DNA from: Paralithodes platypus
Taxonomy: Eukaryota; Arthropoda; Malacostraca; Decapoda; Lithodidae
DNA length: 64,000 nucleotides
Assembly: GCA_032716605.1 (NCBI GenBank)
Contig: CM064481.1
Span: forward strand, 22,996,811 to 23,060,810
Direction of reading: 5' to 3'
Under the pieces are notes generated by a model. It was given only the letters and a program-made list of their open reading frames with translations. It did not search any database and had not been told where the DNA came from. A program made the position numbers and the translations under genes. This document shows positions 50,450 through 62,007 of this stretch, piece by piece (position 1 is the stretch's first letter; the number at the start of each line of letters is the position of its first letter).

Positions 50450-50660
50450 CTTGAGAGTTTTGTTCTATAAGGAAGTTGGAGTTGTAGACATCGATAGTAA
50501 ACATAAATGCAATAATAATGTAGGTTTCGGATGGCTCAAGAGTATGTTGAATTTGATTTTATGTATCTATAAATGTACTATAACTGTATTTTAGCTGGTA
50601 TAATTATGTTAAATATCGATGTCTACAACTCCAACTTCCTTATAGAACGAAACTCGCAAG
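50450..50660. mobile_element. Hairpin MITE, ~211 bp
   Basis: CTTGAGAGTTTTGTTCTATA + AGGAAGTTGGAGTTGTAGACATCGAT is answered by its complement ending CTCGCAAG at 50660 (two mismatches over about 46 bp). No ORF. Confidence 0.82.
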
Positions 50661-51002
50661 TGGTCATTTGCATAATTTAATAATTATATTTTCTGAGACT
50701 ACGAACTTCATAGGGCTACTGTACATATGCATACATAAAATGTATACATGCCTAGACATATACGTACACACAGACTGACAGACATACAGACAAAAAGGTG
50801 CACACCTAATTCTTACCAAGTTACTCCATCAATATATCCATTTTCTTAAAACAAATTGTAAACAGCGGACCAAATAAATGCGGAAAAACGGCAGCACTGG
50901 TACGCAGCCGCATACCTTACCCTCACGCATGCGAAAAATGTAAGCCTCCCTTGGCCCCGCCCCCCGTTCCCCGTGTTTAAATAAACCCTTCAAACCGTTC
51001 CA

Positions 51003-51075
51003 GTCAGCTCGCTCTGTAGTACAGTCATTAGAGCTCCCGCCTGGCATCCAGAAATCCAGTGTTTGATCCCACTCG
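51003..51075 (+). repeat. tRNA-like sequence (SINE head or pseudogene)
   Basis: Box A-like TAGTACAGTCATTAGAGC and box B-like GTTTGATCCC are about 40 bp apart. It is followed by T-rich and (TATAT)n sequence and a TTAGG-like run. Acceptor stem not convincing. Confidence 0.4.
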
Positions 51076-51267
51076 AAGTTTACTATATTTTTATATTTTT
51101 ATTTTGTTATTTGTGTTATGTTATATTATATTATATTATATTAGGGTTAGGTTAGGTTAAGTTAGGTTAATCTAATCTAATATAATATAATATTTGTAAA
51201 TTTTCGGCAGTGGGCGGGGCCTGGGGTAAGGTATGCGGCTACGTACAGACCCTCCCCTTATGCCGGC

Positions 51268-51506
51268 TGAAATGCTGGGTGTGAAAAGAATTTTTCTGTC
51301 CTGACAACTCCCCAGGCCCACTTAGGGTCAACCTTTCCTGGGGCCTGGCGCAGGGCTCGAACCTCTGAAGGGAGTTTAACCCTCCTAAAAACCCACAGGT
51401 TTTGAGATGCCTTGGGTGGGGTTCGAACCCTGGTTAGTGACCATGACCATCATAGGTCAACCAGGCCCGCGCGCTAACCCACTGTACTACCACGGACGTA
51501 CAAAAG
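51268..51506 (-). repeat. tRNA-derived SINE, copy 1
   Basis: Read on the minus strand: TTTGTACGTCCGTGGTAGTA, CAGTGGGTTAGCGCGCGGGC (box A region), then GGTTCGAACCC (box B), then a body with a second GGTTCGAGCCC, ending in ACACCCAGCATTTCA. Same family as 51818-52056 and 56233-56470. Confidence 0.82.
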
Positions 51507-51817
51507 TATAGTAACCTTAGTCCGATTTGTAAGAACCAGGTGATAGTCTCGTGGTGATTCACGTGATGAGTTTATTGGACTTCCCATCAACGACTATTTT
51601 ACACTATACCTGACGTCAACTCGGGTAGTACATTATTGGGGTTGCGGGATATTTTCGAGGGCATTACATTACATCCTTCTTTAACTAGGCTAGTCCCTAG
51701 CCTCTTTAAGGTCATAAGGTATCATAGCTGTATCACCTCAGCAATCTCAATATTGTTAGGGTCCACGTGATGGGTGCTCTATGTAGCTACCAGATCACGT
51801 TCCGTGACTGCCACCAA

Positions 51818-52056
51818 TGAAATGCTGGGTGTGAAGGGAATTTTTCTGTCCTGACAACTCCCCAGGCCCACTTAGGGTCAACCTTTCCTGGGGCCTGGCG
51901 CGGGGCTCGAACCTCTGAAGGGAGTTTAACCCTCCTAAAAACCCACAGGTTTTGAGATGCCTTGGGTGGGGTTCGAACCCTGGTTAGTGACCATGACCAT
52001 CATAGGTCAACCAGGCCCGTGCGCTAACCCACTGTACTACCACGGACGTACAAAAG
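51818..52056 (-). repeat. tRNA-derived SINE, copy 2
   Basis: Second copy created by the 550-bp tandem duplication; differs from copy 1 at only a few bases. Confidence 0.82.
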
Positions 52057-52218
52057 TATAGTAACCTTAGTCCGATTTGTAAGAACCAGGTGATAGTCTC
52101 GTGGTGATTCACGTGATGAGTTTATTGGACTTCCCATCAACGACTATTTTACACTATACCTGACGTCAACTCGGGTAGTACATTATTGGGGTTGCGGGAT
52201 ATTTTCGAGGGCATTACA

Positions 52219-52440
52219 CCGGCCATACACTTGCAGGCCTGGCCTGTCCGGCCAATGAAAAGGGGCGGGACAAGAGGCGGCCTCTGTGTGTATGGGGGTG
52301 TTTTTCATCCGGCCAGGCCTGTCGCAGCGGCCGGATGAAAATCAGTTGGCGCTTGAAAATTCCGTCTGTTGCGGCCTGTCGCCTGCGTGTGTGGGGGTGC
52401 ATTCAGGCGCGGTCCGCCCCTAGCTCGCCAGACTCTTGCT
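52219..52440. repeat. GC-rich segment with repeated inverted blocks
   Basis: GGCCTGGCCTGTCCGGCC, TTTTCATCCGGCCAGGCCTG and CGGCCGGATGAAAATC form inverted pairs, and TGTGTGTATGGGGGTG / CGTGTGTGGGGGTGCA recur. It may be a hAT-type MITE remnant, but ends are not resolved. Confidence 0.35.
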
Positions 52441-54353
52441 GTCAGCTGTGTTGTTAGACATTTATTGAGAACGACAAATAGATTACAAAACATCCGTTTA
52501 TATCTATATGTAATTAACATTATCACCTGCATGTCAATGTCCCCCCCAATTCTAGTAATCCTATGTCTCTAACCTCCCGTTGTTTTATCCACTAACTATA
52601 TATTCCCAACCTTCCTAATACCACCTCCATTTCACTAGACAAAATACCTAGGAGTAATTCCGAGATTAATTATGAAAATTACACTAGACAGCCCCATAAC
52701 TCACTGAGATCCACATTGCTATTTTATTAATGTACCAACTCCCTAATGTTAACATAATTTAGGGAACTTGTAAAAAGAGAAGACACCTATCTTCGTTCCC
52801 CCATTTTTAGCAGTTAGCTATACATAACCTCACGTTGCATTGTTCGTCTGTCAATTTGTGTCCCTTGCCAGTTCTTGTAGTGATTTATGCCTGTTGATTT
52901 AGATAAGTTAGTTACGAGTTATGTAACAACCTTTAACCACGACTCTATACACCCGATAACCCTATGCCAGTTATTGTATTGATTTAGGCCTGTTTATTCG
53001 GATAAACTCACTATGACCAATCTACAGACGATTATCAGGAGAGATGCAGGAAAGCTACCTCGTATCTCTCTCTCCATGACGAGTATAGATATATGTACCC
53101 CCGTGCTCAGTTGCCCCTTGCCTTGTTCTAGTAACTAAGTGTATATATAATATTAACCGGAGTATGCCACCAGTATTGATACGACATAGCGGCACTGTCC
53201 TTGTGTCGTATTGTGCCACGTGCATACCAACCCGGTTTCATCATCTTATTAGGACGACGGCTATAATGTCGTCATTCATGCATGTATTCAATCCTTAGGT
53301 TAATTATCTTTTATCCACCATTGTGTTCCTCTCTTCCATTTACTTTTCCACAATTGTTATACTTATACGTCTTCCAATCACCTCCTTCGTATCCACAATC
53401 CACACTACTCTGTTTTGCTTCGTGACCCTATGCTCAGTGGTACCCTGTTTTGGGTCATCCTGTCCTCTTATCCTTCACGCCCCGCTGCACACACCACCCT
53501 ACCTGTTCGATCGTAGGGAAATGCCACCCCTATGTCCAGCGCATTAAGGGTCACTACCCTAGGTCACGAGCGGCGCGGCGCCTAGCCTCAAACCACCCTC
53601 TTTACAATTCACAACCCTCCCTCTGTAAAGACGCCATAAGAACGTTATAACATGCCGACTCAGTTTGTTCACTAACCTCAACAAATGGAAGGGAAGGACC
53701 TATCCTTGTACCCCCCCTTAACTATCCTCTAACTCCCTAGCCACACTCACAACCTGAACCAGAACAATAGCCGGCGCGAGACTAGGAATACCCCCTCTCG
53801 TTCCCCCTTAAAAATGTAAATTTCCCCATGACTTGCATTTTCACAAAACCACTATTCTTAACACCCACGAGTGATCCTCGTACATGAAAACTAGATGTAG
53901 TGATCAACCCTAACTAGGAAGATACCTCCTGACAACCTGAACTCATATCTCAAACCAATTAACGTAAGAACTCTCGATAACCATATTCAGGGAGCGGCCT
54001 GTCCCCCCCCCCCCCCCCCCGACCCCACGGGGACCCCACTGACCCCGCGGAGAATTACCCTGACCCGCAAGCCAGCAAATTATTGCCAGACAACAGGTGA
54101 GTTTCCAACAGGTTATGACCTACAAATCTAAATACCTATCCAAATACCATCCTATCCCATCCTTAACCAAAACCAAAATCTTCCTTATCCCATCCTAGAT
54201 TACGAATAGCATGTCAGCTAGACCAGAGAAGGATATTTAGGTGAATTGATGAATACTACCTCCCAGCCTATTCACGTAGTGCGCCAGTAAAGTAGTCCCT
54301 ATGAACCTTCACCAAATCCGCCTAAATAACTCTACTAGTACCTCATACTAGAG
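52441..54353. other. Non-coding sequence, possibly LTR-related
   Basis: No gene recognised. A 20-bp-class C run lies at 54003-54020. Composition (CT-rich plus strand, many short AACC motifs) is like the putative LTR at 2.7-4.3 kb. Confidence 0.4.
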
Positions 54354-54357
54354 TTAA

Positions 54358-54796
54358 CCCGTGGAGCCCCGCCTAGTTTTGTATTTTTTGTTCACCAGAA
54401 CCCGGCCGGTTTTCAAAAAATTGTTTTATTCCAGAAACAATAGCGAATGGGTTAGGAATGAAGGAAAAACCACAAAAAAACGCTCAAAAAGCTTAAAGAA
54501 TGGTCCTACAGAGCCCCCGAAAACGTATTTTACAAGAGTAAAAAATTGAAGGCAATTACCCCCAAAAAAACAGGTTATTGCGCGCTCACGCGCACGCACG
54601 TGGACTTTGAGAGTTTTCAACCATCGGCACGGTTGCGTGGGATACGTACACAGTTCCCATACAAATCTGAGCCCTCTCGAGTGGCTACACCTGAGGTTAC
54701 GTTCGGAGCAATTAGGGTGACTCGTCAGACGCGTCGCTGGGGCTGTACGTTACATACATCGGCGACGCGCCAGACGCGACGCTGGGGCTGGACGGG
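54358..54796. mobile_element. TTAA MITE, family E, 439 bp
   Basis: TTAA at 54354-54357 and 54797-54800. Ends CCCGTGGAGCCCCGCC and, reversed, CCCGTCCAGCCCCAGC (12 of 16 match). The right side has two GACGCG...CGCTGGGGCTG repeats. ORFs inside are short and unconvincing. Confidence 0.8.
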
Positions 54797-54949
54797 TTAA
54801 GATATCCACGATCATAAATCAGATAACAAGTTACTTACCGCCATATTAAAGACCCCCCTCCCTAACCCCCTAAGTTTACCAGAATAAATTAACTACTTCA
54901 TAGCATTGACATCCAATACTTCTAGAACATTCCTGAAGCTTCCTTGACC

Positions 54950-56232
54950 TGCCTATAAATAAGACCCAGAGACAGCAGTCGGGCAGTTGAATATTAGAGC
55001 CCAAAGCAACGGTTGTCCACACTGCGGTGGCTTTCTAATACCCCTCCCCCCCTCAAGATTCACGATAGTTCGGCGTTCCGTAATCTGTGCAACTCTGTGA
55101 GGAAGTGTTTTAACCCTTTACGAATGCTTTATTGCGATCGGGACTACCGGCAGTAATATTATATTTGTAGACAACAAATTCACAAATTATTGATTGTTTC
55201 ATTAACTTCTGATAGTGCACCATACGCTACTTGAGCTACGAACGATCATAACTCATAACTGATCTAAGGCAGAAAGATATTATGTTAGAAGGGATTATGT
55301 GAGAAACTCTTGAGTGAGGACTCTGCAAGAATAACTCCTTGGCAACAATCGACTGTCTTAACCCATCAGCAATTGTTGCCAAAAAGGTGCACAACCGCCC
55401 GCAAGAAGCCCATCTGCACACCTTCTCTACACTGCCGGACAGCTTGGACGGCCCCAGAGCTACTGTTAACCCCCAACATCACTAACGCAAGATAACCAGG
55501 AACTCCATCACAGTGTTACTTCACAGAGTACCAGTGTTACGGTGCTATTAACTATCAACCATCCAGTGTATTCGATTGTGTCTCAACTTTCTCTGATGTT
55601 ATAACAAGTGATTATGCTAGTACGCATTAATATATATCAGTGAAATTTAGCTTAGGCGAACTGACTCCCGTAATTATTCTTGCCATCAGGTTTAACCTGA
55701 TTCGCCCTCACTGATATTTTTCGGTCCGAAGTATCACCTAGACAAGTGAACATCCTAGACCAGTGCAACTAGTTACAGTTATTCCTTTACAATTAATTCT
55801 TGGGCAATAACCACATTACTTATACTTTCATCCTTGATTAAGAGTCATATTACCAGAGAGAGTTAACAAAGCGAAATACCTAACCTATGTGATTCATGTA
55901 CCCTACGTATCATAAAGCAATGTGATCAGAAGAATAATGCCTGAACGTTGGAAGTGGGAAGTATGTCTCTATCAAAATCCGCGATAAGTGCTGGGAGATT
56001 GTAATAAGTCCAATAACCTACCTGAATGCTCCAACATCTAATGTTCGTGAAATTCTATTACGTACCTTCTACCTGAGTGCTATTGATAATAAAGCTGTAT
56101 TACAAACCATTTATCCGAGATTATCTATGTCCTCTGTTGATTCTCTTTATGTATTTTGCAAGAAATCCAATAACCCAGTCTTGCAGAACTCACCTATACC
56201 AAGTTAATCCTGTATAAAATCAGGGCATAACA
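54950..56232 (+). repeat. LTR-like sequence with TATA box and poly(A) signal
   Basis: CCTATAAATAAGACC (about 54952) looks like a TATA box, and AATAAAGCTG lies near 56088. The segment ends GGGCATAACA just before a SINE. It resembles a solo LTR of a Ty3-type element but its left end is not identified. Confidence 0.3.
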
Positions 56233-56470
56233 CTTTTGTAAGTCCGTGGTAGTACAGTGGGTTAGCGCGCGGGCCTGGTTGACCTAGGGGCCATGGTCAC
56301 TAACCAGGGTTCGAACCCCACCCAAGGCATCTCAAAACCTCTGGGTTTTTAGGAGGGTTAAACTCCCTTCAGAGGTTCGAGCCCCGCGCCAGGCACCAGG
56401 AAAGGTTGACCCTAAGTGGGCCTGGGGAGTTTTCAGGAGACCATGAATTCCCTTCACACCCAGCATTTCA
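56233..56470 (+). repeat. tRNA-derived SINE, copy 3
   Basis: Head TTTTGTAAGTCCGTGGTAGT, box A region GTACAGTGGGTTAGCGCGCG, box B GGTTCGAACCC and a second box B-like GGTTCGAGCCC about 100 bp later, ending CACACCCAGCATTTCA. It lies directly left of the giant palindrome. Confidence 0.82.
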
Positions 56471-57307
56471 AAACTCATCGACAAAATAAAAGCGAAATAG
56501 CGTACGTAATATACCAATATTATATCATGAGGTATGTCAGGGACTGGAATAATCGACAACAGAACATATCGGCAATAAATTTGAATATATACAATTTAAG
56601 ATGTGTTGTGACATTACATATTAGGTGAAATTATACAAAATATTTATTTGTTTAATATTAGAGCAAGAAATAATCGCATACATAGAAATTTCAATAATTC
56701 TGAGGAGGAGGGACGGATTAATTACCGTGACCAACACTGATTTTCTGAACTTGACTCTTGGGAAGACGACGTCAAGGTTACGAGGCTACAAGCACATGCT
56801 CCGCAGCTCGGCCACTTCTCCCTCACTACCCTCAGCACTCCCCACGCAGCCGTGGTGCTTTGCTAAACTCTGACAAATGTTATGATATTTATACATATGC
56901 GTGTACTGTTACTTAGTAATATTGTATTGTGTAACCTAATCAACCCGAATGATATAAATTTAAGTAAGAATACACCGAAATATTATTATTATTATTATTA
57001 TTATTATATGAGATGCCGAAGTCTCCAACCAGGGTGCAGAAACACCATCAAGATCAATCCACACAAAACACCCGGAGGAACTGGAGAGAGACTATGGCAA
57101 CTTAGGAAAAAATAAAAACATAATACAATAAAATAGAATAAAATAAGTTTAAAAATTAGAATTAATGCTGCAAAAAAGCATTAACTCTAGACTTAAAAAT
57201 GGAGATATTAGCTGAATTGACTAGTTCATTTGGCAACTTATTCCACAAGTCAACCATGGCCGGCACAAAACACTGTGAAAACTGTGTAGTAGAAAAATTA
57301 ACACGGC

Positions 57308-60095
57308 TCATGGCAAGATCATTAAGATTGCTTGTGAATCTAGTTGCACGAGCCCGGACATAGGGCCCAGGCAGAACCCCATGTAAGGATGCTGAGGGTT
57401 GTTAAACACTTTAAATAAAAGACTAAGGGCACCAACTTTACGTTGATGACACAGATCAAGAGACAAATGAGGTAGAATAAAACTGATGGAATTTAGCGAC
57501 CTGTCAAGCAACTTGAGATGGCAGTCAGCTGCTGACAACCAGACAGGTGAGCAGTACTCGAAATGTGGCAAAATAAAAGCATAAAAAGACTTGATAACTG
57601 TGGCGTCACAGGCAAATGTTTTATAAACCTTGCGAAGCAGACCAATTTTTTGGGAAATGGAAGAGGAGAAAGAACGAAAATGCTTTTCAAAAGTAAGTTT
57701 GGGATCAAGAGTAACTCCTAACAAACGCAGAGAATCCACATTCTCAATTTGCTCGCCAGAAACTTGTAGATAAGGATCGGGAGGATCCAAGGTACGAGAT
57801 TTGCTGATGATAATGGAGTGTGTTTTACTAGCATTAAGTTTCATGCCCCAAAGTTCACACCATGATGTAATTTTGGCTAAATCCCTATTCAGAGCAGTAG
57901 CAATTACGTATCGATCTATTGGTGATGCAATTGACGCATATAAAGTTGTATCATCAGCATAGGAGATTAGTTTATTTTCAAGCTCGGAACACAGGTCAGC
58001 AGTAAAAATAATAAAAAGCAAAGGCCCAAGGACACTGCCTTGTGGAACACCAGAAACAACAGTAACAGAAGGGGAATGACACCCATCAATGACCACAGAC
58101 AGATCTTTTCGTCAAAAAATCTTCAAAGATCCTTAAAAAATTGCCACCAATACCAATGAGCTGTAACTTAAACAGAAGTGCTTTATGGTTGACTAAATCA
58201 AAAGCAGAACTAAAGTCAATAGCCATGACGCGAGACTCATGTCCCTGGTCCAATGAAGATTGCAAGTCATGGGTGAGTGTCAGAAGTGCATCACATGTAC
58301 CCAGTCCCTTACGAAAACCAAACTGTGAGTTTGGTATCAAATTATGACTATTACAATAAGAGGAAAGGCGTCTGGACAAAAGCCTCTCATAGAGCTTGGA
58401 TAGGATAGGTGTAATGGAGATAGGGCGATAGTCATTAGGAGATGATGAGGCAGTATTTCCCTTTGGAATAGTAGTGATAATAGCCTTATGCCAGCAAAGA
58501 GGAAAACTACCTGATTTCAAAAGCAACCTAAACACCACAGCCAATTTAGATGCCAAGACCACTGCAACCTTTTTAAAAAAAGAGAGGAAAAAACCCATCC
58601 GGGTCTGTGCCACCATAGGTATCAAGATCCAGCAAGTACCTTTTCAGTTCAGCTGATTTGAATGCCATTGAATTGAGGTTGGGTCTAGGGAAACATGTCA
58701 ATGGCAAAGACAATTCCTGATTACTCTGCTTTTAATACAAATATTAGATAGAATATTGGCCTTCGATAATGGATCAAAAGAGATGGAGCCATCAGAATCA
58801 CAAAGAGGCATGGAGGAATCTATTCCAAATAAAGAGGATTTCAAAGCGGACCACCATTTATGAGGCTGTGTAGCTCCTGCCAGAACATCCTGAAAATGGG
58901 AGTTATAATCCCTCTCAGCACCATCATAAACTCTCTGCGCAGCTGCCCTTTTAAAAACATAATTTTCCCAATGCAAGGGGGTTTGATTACGCCTCCATAG
59001 ACGATATGCAACCTGTTTGTCATCAAATGCACGCTTGCAGTCATCATTAAACCATGCTTTATCCCTGATACGAGACTTAATTGTCTTTGATGGAACTCTT
59101 TTGCGAAGGATACCAAGAAGGGAATTGTTGAGAGCTGAAACCGGGTCATGAGATCTTAGTATGTGATTCCACTCAATATTACAAACATCATTACAAACAT
59201 TGTCCCAGTTAACCCGGGATTTAAGGTAGACTTTACGTGAGAGAGTAATATCAGGAACAGAAAAATCAAGATTAATTTTACACATGATGGCATTGTGGTC
59301 GGAAGTGCCAACAGGTACAAGAACGGAGGTTTCTACAACGCCAGGAATATCTGTTAGTACTAGATCAAGACAATTTCCAGACATATGAGTAGGTCCTTGG
59401 ATTAGCTGTTCACAACCAGATAAGTTTGCAAAATCCAATGCAGCATGACCATTTCTATTAGTTGGAGAGACCGAGTTCAACCACTCTTGATGATGCGCAT
59501 TGACATCACCAACAAAAATAAAAGATTATTTGACATCTACAGACTGTATTGAAGCCATGGCTGTTAAAAGGCAGTCATATATGTCATTGTTAACATCAGG
59601 ATTTCTGTACAGGCTAAAAATGTAATGATTATGATACTTGCTGGAAACTTTAACTAACTGCATCTCATGGCATTTACAAATATGCTTAGTTAAGTGCTGA
59701 GCATTATACCCAGATCTAATATACAAGCTCATTCCACGAGTACGAGGAATAGAATCACGCCGAATAAGAACTGGTTTACCGAAGTTAGGTATAAGAAGTT
59801 CAGAATAATCTCTATAACCAGAGACAAGGGTTTCAGAACAAAAGACAATATCATAATCAACAGATGCCAATGTAAGATCCTTGATTTTCTTATAGAGACC
59901 ACTAATATTGGAATAAAATACACGACAACTTGTAGTAAGTTGTCTGTGAGGACCGGGATTAACTTCTATATCACCGGACAAAAGTAGAAACAAAAACAGA
60001 AACAGTTGAAAGCAATCCATATACAAATACATAAAGATGGATATAAACAGGTCGACCCAGACGGAGCCATCACATCTGGGTAAGGTATAAAACAA
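57308..60095 (-). pseudogene. LINE ORF: 2A-like leader, endonuclease, reverse transcriptase, broken
   Basis: Starts at the ATG 60095 with a hydrophobic leader (DLFISIFMYLYMDCFQLFLF) and GDIEVNPGP. The endonuclease follows (RVFYSNISGLYKKIKDL, CSETLVSGYRD, RTRGMSLYIR). An in-frame TAA at 59523-59525 breaks it (VDVK-stop-SFIFVGDVNAHHQEW), then it continues to TSDHNAIM and a linker (AWFNDDCKRAF). Frameshifts occur near 58720 and 58600. The reverse transcriptase has NDYRPISITPILSKLYERLL, FGFRKGLGTCDA, MAIDFSSAFDLVNH, a frameshift near 58090, [14 protein letters not shown] and YADD at 57950-57961. C-terminal [12 protein letters not shown]. At least one nonsense and three frameshifts: inactive. Confidence 0.9.
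59949..59975 (-). other. 2A-like ribosome-skipping motif
   Basis: Encodes GDIEVNPGP (residues 41-49 of the LINE ORF), matching the D-[VI]-E-x-N-P-G-P consensus. 2A-like sequences are known at the N-terminus of some non-LTR retrotransposon ORFs in animals. It would separate a short hydrophobic leader from the endonuclease-polymerase during translation. Confidence 0.8.
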
Positions 60096-60698
60096 GCCCC
60101 AAAGACACCATATCCAGGGGGGAGCAGTAGCGGTGGATTTTATTTGTTTAGAAAAGACTAGAAACAGAGAAAGAATGCCAAATCTCCTGAAAATCCACCA
60201 GACTCAAAAGTCTTCCTCATTGGCCTGCTAACCACCGTGGGGAAAAAAACAGGAGATTGCAGGAAAAGGAAGGAAAGTTGCTGTATAGCACCAAACAGCA
60301 GGGATGGATGTAAACGGACAATGGAAGACCTTGGTGCAGGCTATGGCAACATCCTAAACATTCATCATGGTAAAATACTATAAGTTTGCTAGATGGCCAT
60401 TGACTACAGTACATATACAGTAGTTCATCCGCCCTTTGACAGGTATTGCTTTTAGTCCTGCAGGGTGTCTAGCCACCCACCCTCCAAGTGAGGACCCGGA
60501 GGGGGAGCCGGTTTAGTCGCCGACAATCCGACCATGAAACAGGTAGTATCAGATTACATGTTACTGATAGCAGGAATACCTGACCTGACACCAATATAAT
60601 CGTGATTAGGCGCGAATGGAGTGGCACCGCGGCTGCAGCCATGTGTTCCAATGTTTATAAACAACACGCTTTAGGCCTACATATCAAGATCAATAATT

Positions 60699-61330
60699 AA
60701 CCCGGGAGCTGCGGGGAGACTCATAAGAGTTCCCCCGGCGCACTGCGGGGAGACTCTTATGAGTGAGTGAAAAAAAAAAATCAACTTTTGACATCGAAAA
60801 CAAAATATTTTTTTTATTTTTATTTTTTTATTTTTTTATTTTTGTTTGGCCCCTGGGCCATGCAAAATCTCAGTCCTCTACCTCCCCTCCTTCCCCACTT
60901 TCCTCCTCTCCTTCAGTTATCACCTATTTTCCCTGTTATTCCCTTATTCTGAGGTATATTTTCGTGCTAACATTAGCGAGTTGCAAGCAGGGTGTTGTCA
61001 TCACTGATGGCAAGCGAGTGCAAGAGAGAGAGAGAGAGTATCGATCGACTGTGTCTCAGTGGCCTTGGGGGAAATTGGCGGGAAAGCAGATTGCCTCACC
61101 CATACATTATACAACTCGCGGGCTATATCTCCGATTTTGACCATCCAAACGCTGTTTTCACTCGTTTTATTGTTGTTTCAGGTTAATACCTTTATAATCA
61201 ACCCATAATAGGCGCATATGGATAAGTATTAATGCTATTAATGGCACAATGAATATTTTAGTGACGGAAACACCTCAAATACGTCAGCACAGGGGGACGT
61301 TTCCAATTACCCCCATGCGCACTTCAGAGG
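60699..61330. mobile_element. TTAA MITE, family D copy 3, 632 bp
   Basis: TTAA at 60695-60698 and 61331-61334; ends CCCGGGAGCTGCGG and, reversed, CCTCTGAAGTGCGC. Nearly identical to 25519-26147. The unbroken right arm of the palindrome lacks it, so it inserted after the palindrome formed. Confidence 0.92.
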
Positions 61331-61470
61331 TTAATGATCCATCATTTCGATATTATTTTGATCTAGTTGAATTTGTAAAAAATTGTGATGACTATTCCTA
61401 TAATATAATCGCTTACTTTGAGGTATTATATATAATAACTCCGGTAGGTTATCGGCCTTCTATAGGATTA

Positions 61471-62007
61471 TGACACTTCTTTTGGACATTCTGAGGATAT
61501 AGCTAGGTACATTTATAATTATGACATCCAAATCGATTATTTATATATAGATATATACAAAAAGTCTTAAAACTGTTATCAAGTTCCGAAAGTCTGAATC
61601 GGGTTGAGTTTCGACCCTGTGGAAGAGCAGGGTTGAGTTGGCTTGACATTGGACACCCCTCAGGGCATTTGGGTGTGAAATTTCCAGTCTATCGGAGATA
61701 ATGATGGTAAAGGAAAATGCAGCTGTTATAACGGAATGAAGGTTCTTGGTACGATGTTGCCAATGTAGCTGCTACCGCTAGATCCAGCGAATCACTTCCA
61801 TCACTTACATCTAGCGACATCAAGATGTGATGAATTCTAGCGATATTCAAGTTAGTTTCCCTATTTTAAGGAATTGGAGAAATGTTTCGATTGTTAAACA
61901 TTATTCTAGATACTTCAACATGTTTTCTAGTGACATACAAGTTTATAGTGTCTGGTGACTATCTAGCGATTTGTCAATGCTATTCTAGCATACATTTGTG
62001 ATTTAGT
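61471..62007. other. 537-bp segment present only in the left palindrome arm
   Basis: Interrupts the arm between GATTATGACACTT and CTTGCATTTTTGTC, which are adjacent in the right arm. It contains several TCTAGCG / CGCTAGA motifs similar to 44050-44360. No clear terminal repeats; it is either an insertion here or a deletion from the right arm. Confidence 0.7.

Larger units (their letters stand above)
51268..52218. repeat. 550-bp-period tandem duplication
   Basis: 51268-51668 and 51818-52218 are almost identical over 401 bp. Each has the SINE plus about 160 bp of following DNA ending GAGGGCATTACA. The unit spacing is exactly 550 bp; 51669-51817 is the intervening sequence. Confidence 0.93.
56984..60592 (-). 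mobile_element. CR1/L2-group LINE with a 2A-like motif, inserted in the palindrome arm
   Basis: Flanked by AATAT (56979-56983 and 60593-60597); the unbroken palindrome arm shows the target as one AATAT. The minus-strand 3' end carries a (TAA)n tail (56984-57006). It encodes an endonuclease and reverse transcriptase, with an N-terminal hydrophobic stretch and 2A-like sequence. Decayed by stops and frameshifts. About 3.6 kb, possibly near full length. Confidence 0.92.
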
